Assembly (NCBI GenBank): GCA_002293265.1
Contig: DBCW01000104.1
Span: 2,633-9,701 of the forward strand
Direction of reading: 5' to 3'
Source: Eggerthellales bacterium UBA948
GTDB taxonomy: Bacteria > Actinomycetota > Coriobacteriia > Coriobacteriales > UBA8131
DNA: 7,069 nucleotides
Shown piece after piece: positions 1 to 5,825 of the stretch. Each line of letters begins with the position of its first letter. Positions within the stretch are counted from its first letter, which is position 1. The notes beneath the pieces are model-generated. The model did not search any database and was not told the DNA's origin. It was given only the letters and a program-made list of their open reading frames with translations. Made by a program: the position numbers and the translations under genes.

Positions 1-289
1 AACGCTCGCAAACTATACACATTAGTTGGTTTTGAGTAACAAGACCGGTCTCTTCATTTTTTGTGATTGCTGCTACCGGGCAGACCAACAAGCACTGTGG
101 CTTTTCACAGTGATTGCATCCCAGCGATAAAGAAGCTGCCCAGACATTGGGGAATTTTCCACCTTCATAATCGTTAACACGCCTGAAAAATGTTCCAACC
201 CCTAAGTCTTTTACATCCTTGCATGCGGTTTGGCAACATCTACATCCAGAGCATCGTTGCACGTCGACATAAAACCCCAGCTGCGCCAT
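1..289 (-). CDS. DmsB-like four-[4Fe-4S] ferredoxin subunit, second copy, C-terminus cut by window edge
   Basis: This is the N-terminal 96 codons of an electron-transfer subunit of a molybdopterin oxidoreductase; translation starts at the ATG at 289-287 and stays open to the left edge. Visible cysteines match the DmsB pattern: C13-x2-C16-x2-C19-x3-C23, then C58-x2-C61-x4-C66-x3-C70, then C91-x2-C94 of the third cluster, where the edge cuts the gene. It aligns without gaps to the other ferredoxin subunit of the window (complement 1158-1715), with 65 of 96 residues identical, including the shared stretch DYEGGKFPNVWAA. It begins 15 bp after the stop of the TorD-like chaperone, so the two are probably cotranscribed; the ribosome binding site is weak (TTGAG). 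By family it should carry electrons between a membrane donor and a Mo catalytic subunit. A second catalytic subunit may lie beyond the left edge. Certain as a family member; the partner is unknown. Confidence 0.93.
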   Translation of the reverse strand, partial: MAQLGFYVDVQRCSGCRCCQTACKDVKDLGVGTFFRRVNDYEGGKFPNVWAASLSLGCNHCEKPQCLLVCPVAAITKNEETGLVTQNQLMCIVCER

Positions 290-304
290 ATCGAACTCAA
301 TTCT

Positions 305-988
305 CTATGTGATTACAGCGTCGCTTTGTTCAGCAATCTGACGCAATGCACCGCTGACCAAAAGCGATATCCCTTTATAAAACTGTCCTTTTGCATTATC
401 TTCAACCAGTTTACACCAACTAAAGACCCACTGCAGTGGATGCTTGATCAAAAACTCAGATAGTCCTTTAATGTACTCTAACGCTTTAGCCTCATCTCCA
501 TCTTCAAGAGATTGTATTGCCTGTCCGGTTAAAAATGAAATGAACTCCAGCTCCAAAGCTATGTGATCATCGGGTTCGTTATACTTCATCTTTGACTCTA
601 CGCCGTATGCCTCATACCACGCTCGTACATCCAGAGTCTCGGCCTGAAACAGCAAACCGTCCTCAGATGTATAGACAGACTCCCATGGTGGTGCCAATGG
701 TCTTCCCAGCCCTATAAACAGTTTCAAATAATCGGATTCGGATTCATCATCTTCAGCTGTAAAGTCTATGACCCACTTCTTAAGCCAGTCCAGTCCATCA
801 CGAGTATCTTGTTGTTCAAAAGCGAAAGGCACATCATCAAATACATTTTGCTCCACCAAAGTACAGAGCCATTGTATGTCAGGACTAGCTTGCAACGCAT
901 GAACTAGCAAATCAAGCATCGCTTTTTGGTTCTTTAGCTCGTAAATATCTTTATGGGTCACAAAAATACCGCTTTCTCCTAGCACCAT
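305..988 (-). CDS. TorD/DmsD-family maturation chaperone for the molybdoenzyme
   Basis: Members of this family bind the Tat signal peptide of a molybdoenzyme apoprotein in the cytoplasm and hold it until the Mo cofactor is loaded. The diagnostic motif PDDHIALELEF lies at about residues 139-149 (counted from the ATG at 988), preceded by the family-like segment DYLKLFIGLGRPLAPPWESVY and by a helical, acidic N-terminal half. Length of 227 aa fits the family. The start is uncertain: the frame is open from a TAA at 1051-1049. Candidates are TTG at 1012 (235 aa, no clear ribosome site), ATG at 988 (GGGG 7 nt upstream, chosen here), and GTG at 961, which gives the most family-like N-terminus (THKDIYELKNQ) but has AGGAG about 14 nt upstream. 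The gene sits between two ferredoxin-subunit genes. The family is confident; the cognate enzyme is inferred to be the product of complement 1718-4363 from linkage. Confidence 0.86.
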   Translation of the reverse strand: MVLGESGIFVTHKDIYELKNQKAMLDLLVHALQASPDIQWLCTLVEQNVFDDVPFAFEQQDTRDGLDWLKKWVIDFTAEDDESESDYLKLFIGLGRPLAPPWESVYTSEDGLLFQAETLDVRAWYEAYGVESKMKYNEPDDHIALELEFISFLTGQAIQSLEDGDEAKALEYIKGLSEFLIKHPLQWVFSWCKLVEDNAKGQFYKGISLLVSGALRQIAEQSDAVIT

Positions 989-1094
989 AACAACGCCCCA
1001 ATCTATCGTCAAAAACAGTTCAGTGAAAGATTCCCTAACCCTCGCTTCTTAATGACGCAAAGCATTACTCCTTAATAAGCCTTGCAATTAAAGC

Positions 1095-1126
1095 ATCCTG
1101 TGGAGAAAGCATTTTCCCCACAGGAT
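1095..1126 (-). terminator. Hairpin between ferredoxin subunit and chaperone; possible weak terminator or attenuator
   Basis: Positions 1095-1108 pair with 1113-1126, giving a 14-bp stem with one internal mismatch (1104/1117) around a 4-nt loop. On the minus strand it lies 31 bp past the stop of the four-cluster subunit and is followed by GCTTTAATTG, a poor T-tract. It could be a leaky intrinsic terminator, or a stem that protects the upstream mRNA while letting some transcription reach the chaperone gene. On the plus strand no T-tract follows, so plus-strand termination is unlikely. The stem is seen directly; the function is inferred. Confidence 0.45.
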
Positions 1127-1157
1127 ACACGATAGCGCATAACTTAAATAACAACTG

Positions 1158-1715
1158 CTATTTCTTCATCTCCGGTTTAGGGGTTATCAAGAAATTCGGT
1201 CCGGTCATTGACGAGTCGGGTAACTCAGTCAAATCTTTCACAGCATTTGCTCCATATTTTGCTTCAAGCTCTGATATTTCACCAAAGAACAGGCATCTTG
1301 ACTGACAAGCAGCTACACAAGCCGGCTGCTCATCAACAGCAAGCATATTTAGACAGCCATCACATTTACCCACAGTATTGGTATCAGGATGATAACACGG
1401 TGCGCTATACGGACAAGCAGTAACGCAGGTTTGACAGCCAATGCAAAGGTCGGTGTTGATGGTGACCAGTCCGTCTTCCTCGCTCTTGGTGATAGCTTCT
1501 ACCGGACAGACCTCCCTACACGCCGGAGTTGTACAGTGATTGCACGACATGGTTATCGTTGCAGCCCACACGTTAGGAAACTTTCCACCTTCATAATCTG
1601 TAGCACGGCGATAAAAATATCCGACACTCAAGTCTTTAACATCTTTACAGGCTGTCTGACAGCATTTGCAACCAGAACATACTCGCTGGTCAAAATAAAA
1701 TCCCATCTGAGCCAT
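1158..1715 (-). CDS. DmsB-like four-[4Fe-4S] electron-transfer subunit of molybdopterin oxidoreductase
   Basis: This 185-aa protein wires the membrane or quinol side to the Mo catalytic subunit. All sixteen cluster cysteines of the DmsB/NrfC type are present in four groups: C13/C16/C19/C23; C58/C61/C66/C70; C91/C94/C97/C101; C118/C121/C133/C137. C18, C107 and C141 are extra. There is no signal peptide, so it is expected to travel through Tat as a passenger of the catalytic subunit, as in DMSO reductase. The ATG start is strongly supported: GGAGGTG lies 5 nt upstream inside the end of the catalytic gene, whose TAA stop is separated from this ATG by only two bases, which implies translational coupling. 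The C-terminus (residues 142-185) is short and without further clusters, somewhat shorter than E. coli DmsB (about 205 aa). A paralogue begins at complement 289. Electron-transfer role is secure from motifs; donor and acceptor are inferred. Confidence 0.96.
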   Translation of the reverse strand: MAQMGFYFDQRVCSGCKCCQTACKDVKDLSVGYFYRRATDYEGGKFPNVWAATITMSCNHCTTPACREVCPVEAITKSEEDGLVTINTDLCIGCQTCVTACPYSAPCYHPDTNTVGKCDGCLNMLAVDEQPACVAACQSRCLFFGEISELEAKYGANAVKDLTELPDSSMTGPNFLITPKPEMKK

Positions 1716-1717
1716 GA

Positions 1718-4363
1718 TTACACCTCCACAAATCTAACGGGTCGATCACAGTCAGGAGTAAGTGGGTCTCCAGTCCATTTCTCAACTTGAACATTGCAAT
1801 TGTTCCACGCCTGAATACCGCTGCCTGATCTTATTGGGCCGATAAGAATGTTTGCGCTTCCCGCATAATCAATTCCGGTCTCTTCATCAATCTCCGGCCA
1901 AGTGCTGTGGTCAAGTTTCACAACTCCCGGCATAATCCTTTCAGAGATATCTACATTGCGCAAAGACTGCCCCCACCTACTGGTAATAAGAACGGTATCT
2001 CCTTTCTTTAGACCGCGCTCATTTGCGTCAATAGGATTGATCTGCAGGTCATTAGGAAATGCCTCTCTAAGTATGGGCGAGTTATCAGAAGAAGAGTGTG
2101 TGGTGCGCAGGCAGTGCAGTGAGTAAAGCTGCAAAGGATACTCACCTTTGACTTTATTTTCCCAATCCGAAAAAGTTGTCTCGTAACCTTCTTCCGGCAC
2201 CAAATACTTGCCAATAGGACTTTTTGGTTCTTTATTAAAGCCTACAGCGTCCACCCATTCTGCAATAGCTTTGCAGTAGATTTCAAACTTTCCGCTCTCT
2301 GTATCGCGTGGATTGGCCACAGGGTCATCGATAAAGTCTTTTAGTGCTGTGTAACCGTAGTTGTCACCGTCTTTGCGCTCCACTCTCCAGATCTTGTCTT
2401 TATAGAACTGCTTAATGGTGACTTTGCCTTGTTGAGTCTTCCCTTCTACACCCTCAGGAATATCATCTGTCTCGATAGTAAATAACGGCTCCATAGTTTT
2501 ACCATCGGATGCAAGTGCTGTGGCACCTTGCAGCTTATTCCATTCCTGTTGAGCAAATGATACGGGGTTAATGAGATCGGGTGCAAGACCAAACTTGGCA
2601 GCAAGCTGCTCGTCTGTGAGTGCATCTCTTTGTGCCTCAAATAACGGCTCGGTGATAGGCTCGACAGCCATGATTGTCTCTTTGTTTGTTTTCATCAAGA
2701 TTGATTTTTCCGGGTTTTCCCAAGGAGTAGCAGATGGCAGTACTATATCTGCATACCAACACTGCATGGTCATATAAAAACCACTGGCCAATACAAAGTC
2801 AACAGCGCGATGAGCTTCTATGGCAAGGTTTTCTCCCGGTGACGTATTCATAATCTGTTGTGAACCATGATGATTGATCATGTGAATATCAAATGGTTGC
2901 TTGCCTCTTACACCAGCCTGATATTCTTTGTTCAGGATTGCATCCCACATCTCTGAATGATTAACCGTGCTCCAGTTGCCGGTATCATGGACGTTCATGG
3001 TGTAGTACACATACGGAGTTACCGGATTTGGAATTGCATCAATCTTAGTAGTTCCTGCAGCAATTAAGCGAGGTCCACCGGTGATTCCGCCAACATTTGA
3101 AGTCACAACGTGTCCGATCATAGAACCGGGCTTCGCAACCTCACCTGTCATCCAGCCAACCGTTAAAAACGTTTGCGCAAATTGATCGCCATTGCTGGTG
3201 CGCGAAGGAGCGCGAGAACAGGTAAAAGCCAGTGGCTTTGTGGTCGCAATCTGCTTGGCAAGTGATTTGATCTGCTCCACTGTTGCTCCGCAAATCTCGC
3301 TTGCCCACTCAGGGGTTTTAGGCATTCCGTCATAAGTACCCAGTACATAGTCCTTAAAGTTTTCCTTGGTGTCAGCGCCCTCAGGCATGTGATCCGCATC
3401 AAAGCCTATGCAGTACTTATCCAAAAACGCTTGATCATGCCAATTGTTTTGGATCATCTCGTAGGCAATTGCCAGTAGGAATGTGGTGTCCGTTGCAGGA
3501 CGACAAGGAATAAACTCATCAGCTGCCATCTTGGCAGTATCGTGATAGATGGGATCAATTACCACTACTTTAGCGCCCGCTTCTTTTGCAGCAAGCAAAT
3601 TGTAAACCGGATTACCTTGGCTTGCCCACGCAGGATTGTGACCCCAAAGCACGATAAGCTTTGACTTTCGATACTCAAAACGATCTGACAATGTAAGTGC
3701 GTGCCATGGCCATCCGCCACCTATCATTTTTTGTGAGGTATAAAAGATTCCGCCGGATGACCAACATGACCAGAAAGTTGAGGCTCCACCAACCGCGTTG
3801 ATCAGACGATTGGTGCTACATTTTGCATGAAGGATCGCTGCGTTTCCATAGGTGTCGATGATGCGCTTCATCTCTGTGTGAATAAGAGTTAAAGCCTCGT
3901 CCCAAGAAATTCGCTCCCACTCGTCCTTACCTCGCATGGCTCCATTTGAGTTCTCTCCGCCGCCGGGCTGCCAGCCCTTGCGTTTCATTGGGTATTTTAG
4001 CCTATCCGGTGAAAATACCAGTCTACGAAGCACGCGTCCTTTAGAGCAACTCCTTTGCTGAGGGTTATCAAATCCATCGTCACCGATAATGTCAGTCTTT
4101 TGCATGAGCGCGACACCATCTTTGACAAAAACTTGATTGATGCAGCTGCCGCCGCACCCTGCCCAGCAGTTTGCACTTTTCCACTCTCCGTCAGTTAAGT
4201 CCACACCAATGTTTCTCTCGGCAGGAGTGCCTGTCGGCGTACCTCCTCCACTGCCACTGCCCGATGAGCAGCCTACCAGACCAGCTACTGCAGCAGCACC
4301 GGCAACAGCCGAGCTCCACTTAACAAAGCTGCGTCTACTCAGCGCTTGTTTCTCACTCTCCAT
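1718..4363 (-). CDS. Tat-exported molybdopterin oxidoreductase catalytic subunit, DmsA/DMSO reductase family
   Basis: This 881-aa catalytic subunit is expected to hold bis-MGD molybdenum plus one [4Fe-4S] cluster and to work outside the cytoplasmic membrane. The N-terminus has a twin-arginine motif SRRSFVK (residues 9-15), a hydrophobic Ala/Gly/Val stretch and a lipobox LVGC (29-32), then a Ser/Gly-rich linker, suggesting a Tat-exported lipoprotein. Cluster ligands are C66-x3-C70-x3-C74 and C106 (motif CSKGR). The segment DRLKYPMKR (120-128) and the ungapped match of residues 189-206 to the DmsA Mo-ligand region put S202/S203 at the DmsA Ser-Ser pair, so a serine Mo ligand is predicted. The MGD-binding C-terminal domain starts near residue 742 and ends VQVEKW, after which an extra tail of about 19 residues follows. 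It is longer than E. coli DmsA (about 814 aa), mainly around residues 560-680. The start is supported by GAGGAG 7 nt upstream of the ATG. Substrate is not readable: DMSO, TMAO or another oxo compound, or an organic substrate, all remain possible. Confidence 0.97.
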   Translation of the reverse strand: MESEKQALSRRSFVKWSSAVAGAAAVAGLVGCSSGSGSGGGTPTGTPAERNIGVDLTDGEWKSANCWAGCGGSCINQVFVKDGVALMQKTDIIGDDGFDNPQQRSCSKGRVLRRLVFSPDRLKYPMKRKGWQPGGGENSNGAMRGKDEWERISWDEALTLIHTEMKRIIDTYGNAAILHAKCSTNRLINAVGGASTFWSCWSSGGIFYTSQKMIGGGWPWHALTLSDRFEYRKSKLIVLWGHNPAWASQGNPVYNLLAAKEAGAKVVVIDPIYHDTAKMAADEFIPCRPATDTTFLLAIAYEMIQNNWHDQAFLDKYCIGFDADHMPEGADTKENFKDYVLGTYDGMPKTPEWASEICGATVEQIKSLAKQIATTKPLAFTCSRAPSRTSNGDQFAQTFLTVGWMTGEVAKPGSMIGHVVTSNVGGITGGPRLIAAGTTKIDAIPNPVTPYVYYTMNVHDTGNWSTVNHSEMWDAILNKEYQAGVRGKQPFDIHMINHHGSQQIMNTSPGENLAIEAHRAVDFVLASGFYMTMQCWYADIVLPSATPWENPEKSILMKTNKETIMAVEPITEPLFEAQRDALTDEQLAAKFGLAPDLINPVSFAQQEWNKLQGATALASDGKTMEPLFTIETDDIPEGVEGKTQQGKVTIKQFYKDKIWRVERKDGDNYGYTALKDFIDDPVANPRDTESGKFEIYCKAIAEWVDAVGFNKEPKSPIGKYLVPEEGYETTFSDWENKVKGEYPLQLYSLHCLRTTHSSSDNSPILREAFPNDLQINPIDANERGLKKGDTVLITSRWGQSLRNVDISERIMPGVVKLDHSTWPEIDEETGIDYAGSANILIGPIRSGSGIQAWNNCNVQVEKWTGDPLTPDCDRPVRFVEV

Positions 4364-4370
4364 TGACTTA

Positions 4371-4377
4371 CTCCTCT
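4371..4377 (-). promoter_or_regulatory. Ribosome binding site of the catalytic-subunit gene
   Basis: AGAGGAG on the minus strand lies 7 nt upstream of the ATG at 4363-4361. It fixes the start that gives the complete twin-arginine signal peptide. Confidence 0.8.
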
Positions 4378-4410
4378 CAATACTATGATTGCATTAAGTC
4401 CTATAGTTTA

Positions 4411-4440
4411 AGAATATCAAGCTGAGCTTTATGTATTCAA
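4411..4440 (-). promoter_or_regulatory. Possible promoter for the catalytic-subunit gene
   Basis: On the minus strand TTGAAT (4440-4435) and TATTCT (4416-4411) are 18 bp apart and would start transcription near 4404, about 40 nt before the ATG at 4363. The region 4364-4485 is AT-rich and holds an 11-bp palindrome, AAGCT-C-AGCTT at 4429-4419, between the two boxes, where a regulator could bind. The matches are only moderate and AT-rich DNA gives such hits by chance. The catalytic gene may instead be read only from the promoter upstream of the membrane-protein gene. Confidence 0.25.
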
Positions 4441-4485
4441 TTGATTAGATATTAAGAAAAGTTAAACATCCGTTAATAGTTGAAA

Positions 4486-5232
4486 TTACACCGTTTTGTC
4501 TGCTGGTACGGATCTTTTTGCAACTACGTATCTGGTAATGCGCAACACAGTGTAGAGCATAAATACTACCGTATATACAGCAATATTTAAGATGATTGCA
4601 GTTGCTCCCGATAATGCAGATGGCACCATTACCAGCAGGATGTGAACAAATACCAGTGCATAGAATATGTAGGAGAACTTTTGGATACGCTTCCAGGTCT
4701 GCTGTTGCATTGCTTTGTGCACCGGGGAAAAGGATGTGACGAGCAGGATTGTCAGCAAGATCGTTAGTATCGCTGCAATGCTAAGAGCTGCGATCATGTT
4801 TTCACTCAAGGCGGTAAAACCTGATGTATAGCGTACTATATAGGCGCTGATATACACAATTATGTGTCCAAACGCCAGAATACAACCGGTGATCGAAAGT
4901 TGTCTCCTTATTGGGTTTAGTGCAGCTCGCAGCTTTCCGTTTTCCGGAAGCACACCAATGAACATGACTATTGTTAAAAACGCCAGCGAAATTGTACAGC
5001 GCTGGAACGCAACCAAAAAGTAGCGCCAAACAAGTAAGTGCGAGCCATTAAAATACGAGTAGACATAGTATGCAACCAGCACGGCGGCAATTATGTAGAA
5101 GACAATAGGAACTTTTTGCAGTGGCTTTCTAAAGATGATCACAAAAAGTATAGCCGCAACCAACGATGCAATAAATACCATATTGCCCCCAATACGTATA
5201 CTAACAAGGCTTATCCAATGTATTGCAGCCAT
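4486..5232 (-). CDS. Ferric-reductase-like / MsrQ (YedZ)-like seven-helix membrane protein
   Basis: A 248-aa integral membrane protein with seven hydrophobic segments at about residues 18-34, 41-61, 71-95, 112-133, 145-168, 186-203 and 212-232. The arrangement RRQLSITGCILAFGHIIVY followed by an S-rich turn and W180-K-R-I-Q-K-F-S-Y resembles the heme b core of the ferric reductase/YedZ superfamily. H123 and H197 correspond in spacing to MsrQ His91 and His164, but the position matching His151 (W-x2-L-H-x-L-x-Y) is Q184. It is first in the operon, 122 bp before the catalytic gene, and probably acts as membrane electron donor or anchor in place of DmsC/NrfD. Start is uncertain: the ATG at 5232 has no ribosome site and sits directly under a TATAAAAT box, while the in-frame ATG at 5181 (M18) has GGGGG 4 nt upstream. 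The fold assignment is fairly secure; the electron-donor role is inference. Confidence 0.82.
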   Translation of the reverse strand: MAAIHWISLVSIRIGGNMVFIASLVAAILFVIIFRKPLQKVPIVFYIIAAVLVAYYVYSYFNGSHLLVWRYFLVAFQRCTISLAFLTIVMFIGVLPENGKLRAALNPIRRQLSITGCILAFGHIIVYISAYIVRYTSGFTALSENMIAALSIAAILTILLTILLVTSFSPVHKAMQQQTWKRIQKFSYIFYALVFVHILLVMVPSALSGATAIILNIAVYTVVFMLYTVLRITRYVVAKRSVPADKTV

Positions 5233-5240
5233 ATTTTATA
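5233..5240 (-). promoter_or_regulatory. -10-like box upstream of the membrane-protein gene (operon promoter candidate)
   Basis: TATAAAAT on the minus strand (5240-5233) directly abuts the ATG at 5232. If it is a -10 box, transcription would begin near 5227, inside the annotated frame, which would favour the downstream ATG at 5181 as the true start. No good -35 box lies 16-18 bp upstream (TATTTG is the nearest), so an activator may be needed. Tentative. Confidence 0.3.
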
Positions 5241-5294
5241 TCACAGCAGCATTCTTACAAATACCACATTAAATGCAAATCATGCAATTTCTCG

Positions 5295-5327
5295 AGTATT
5301 AAGTTTTTATTAAAAATTGGTAATACT
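5295..5327. promoter_or_regulatory. AT-rich nested palindrome in the divergent intergenic region
   Basis: AGTATTA (5295-5301) is repeated inverted as TAATACT (5321-5327). Inside it TTTTTA-T-TAAAAA (5304-5316) is itself a perfect palindrome whose centre is offset by 1 bp. It lies about 60 bp upstream of the membrane-protein gene and could be a regulator-binding site. AT-rich DNA can produce such symmetry by chance. Confidence 0.3.
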
Positions 5328-5391
5328 TAGGTTGCAGTCCTTGCAATGGTTGTTAAATTTCTGATTGGTGATGCTACCTCATAAAGCATTT

Positions 5392-5448
5392 TGTCATTTC
5401 CACAACACTCTGACATTCCCTCAACCCTCTGTCATTCCCGCGGAGGCG
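5392..5448 (+). repeat. Degenerate tandem repeat, three units of 19 bp
   Basis: Units start at 5392, 5411 and 5430 with TGTCATTTCC, TGACATTCCC and TGTCATTCCC. The first two match at 15 of 19 positions over their whole length. The third keeps only the leading ten bases and runs into the left arm of the large inverted repeat. The spacing is exactly 19 bp both times. Confidence 0.55.
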
Positions 5449-5519
5449 GGAATCCATAAGCACATAAAACTTGCATAAATGAATTCCCGCCTACGCGGGA
5501 ATGGCAGAGGGTTGAGGGA
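5417..5519. repeat. REP/MITE-like large inverted repeat
   Basis: Positions 5417-5457 pair with 5479-5519: 41-bp arms with two mismatches (5443/5493 and 5454/5482) and one T/G pair (5432/5504), around a 21-nt AT-rich loop. Each arm contains its own inner palindrome, ATTCCCGC-n4-GCGGGAAT, at 5434-5453 and 5483-5502. This kind of core is known from dispersed REP-like and MITE-like repeats of many bacteria (for example the ATTCCC-n8-GGGAAT pattern of neisserial dRS3). It lies between divergent genes, where a transcription terminator is not expected, and no poly-T follows either arm, so a non-autonomous mobile or dispersed repeat is the better reading. No transposase or RAYT gene is in the window. 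Confidence 0.8.
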
Positions 5520-5628
5520 TTTATATGTTCCACGCGCTTGATGATTTATGCTATTTGCATGGTTCTTTGCCACTCATTCTTTGGTACGTGCACCTTAAAT
5601 TGACCAACAATAGCTGGTTAATGAATAC

Positions 5629-5642
5629 TGTGCATTTGCACA
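5629..5642. promoter_or_regulatory. Operator-like palindrome TGTGCA-TT-TGCACA
   Basis: A perfect 14-bp palindrome (6-bp arms, 2-bp centre) lies about 185 bp upstream of the PucR-type regulator. A related GTGCAC lies at 5588-5593. It may be a binding site for the regulator itself, but nothing in the sequence proves it. Confidence 0.35.
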
Positions 5643-5694
5643 ATTACCGAATGCTGATTTGTGTTGTACAGCCATACCAACATACAGCTCAGGG

Positions 5695-5703
5695 TGTTAT
5701 TAT
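5695..5703 (+). promoter_or_regulatory. Extended -10 promoter candidate for the regulator gene
   Basis: TGTTATTAT matches the extended -10 form TGnTATAAT at all but one base. A recognisable -35 is missing, as is usual for extended -10 promoters. Transcription would start near 5710, leaving a leader of about 115 nt. Tentative. Confidence 0.3.
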
Positions 5704-5811
5704 GTAAAAAATTTCATACCAAAAGCATATTGTGTTTGCTTCGCTTCTTGCATGTCAACATCAAACATCCGATTCGTAGTTTTGCTCTTCTGTCAATGCA
5801 CCATAACATTT

Positions 5812-5817
5812 AAGAGG
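5812..5817 (+). promoter_or_regulatory. Ribosome binding site of the PucR-type regulator
   Basis: AAGAGG lies 8 nt upstream of the ATG at 5826, and a TAA in the same frame at 5811-5813 excludes a longer protein. Confidence 0.75.
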
Positions 5818-5825
5818 TTGAAAGT

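Larger units (their letters stand above)
5520..5825. other. Intergenic remainder upstream of the regulator gene
   Basis: This stretch of about 300 bp between the inverted repeat and the regulator holds no convincing gene. The short frame at 5525-5707 lacks a ribosome site and family features. Regulatory candidates inside are TGTGCATTTGCACA at 5629-5642, an extended -10 at 5695-5703, and the regulator ribosome site at 5812-5817. Confidence 0.5.

Noticed and set aside
230..463. 77-codon plus-strand frame
   Set aside because: It lies antisense to the second ferredoxin start and the chaperone end, both of which have clear family motifs; no ribosome site or domain.
1389..1790. 133-codon plus-strand frame
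   Set aside because: Antisense shadow of the four-cluster ferredoxin subunit; no recognisable protein features.
4137..4388. 83-codon plus-strand frame rich in Pro and Ala
   Set aside because: Antisense to the signal peptide and Ser/Gly linker of the catalytic subunit; its composition is explained by that region.
5392..5448. CRISPR-like array
   Set aside because: The repeated part is about 10 bp with 9-bp spacing and only three units; this is a short tandem repeat.
5417..5519. Large inverted repeat as a transcription terminator
   Set aside because: It lies between divergent genes and neither side has a T-tract; a dispersed repeat fits better.
5525..5707. 60-codon plus-strand frame in the intergenic region
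   Set aside because: No ribosome site, unusual composition rich in His, Leu and Tyr, and no family resemblance.
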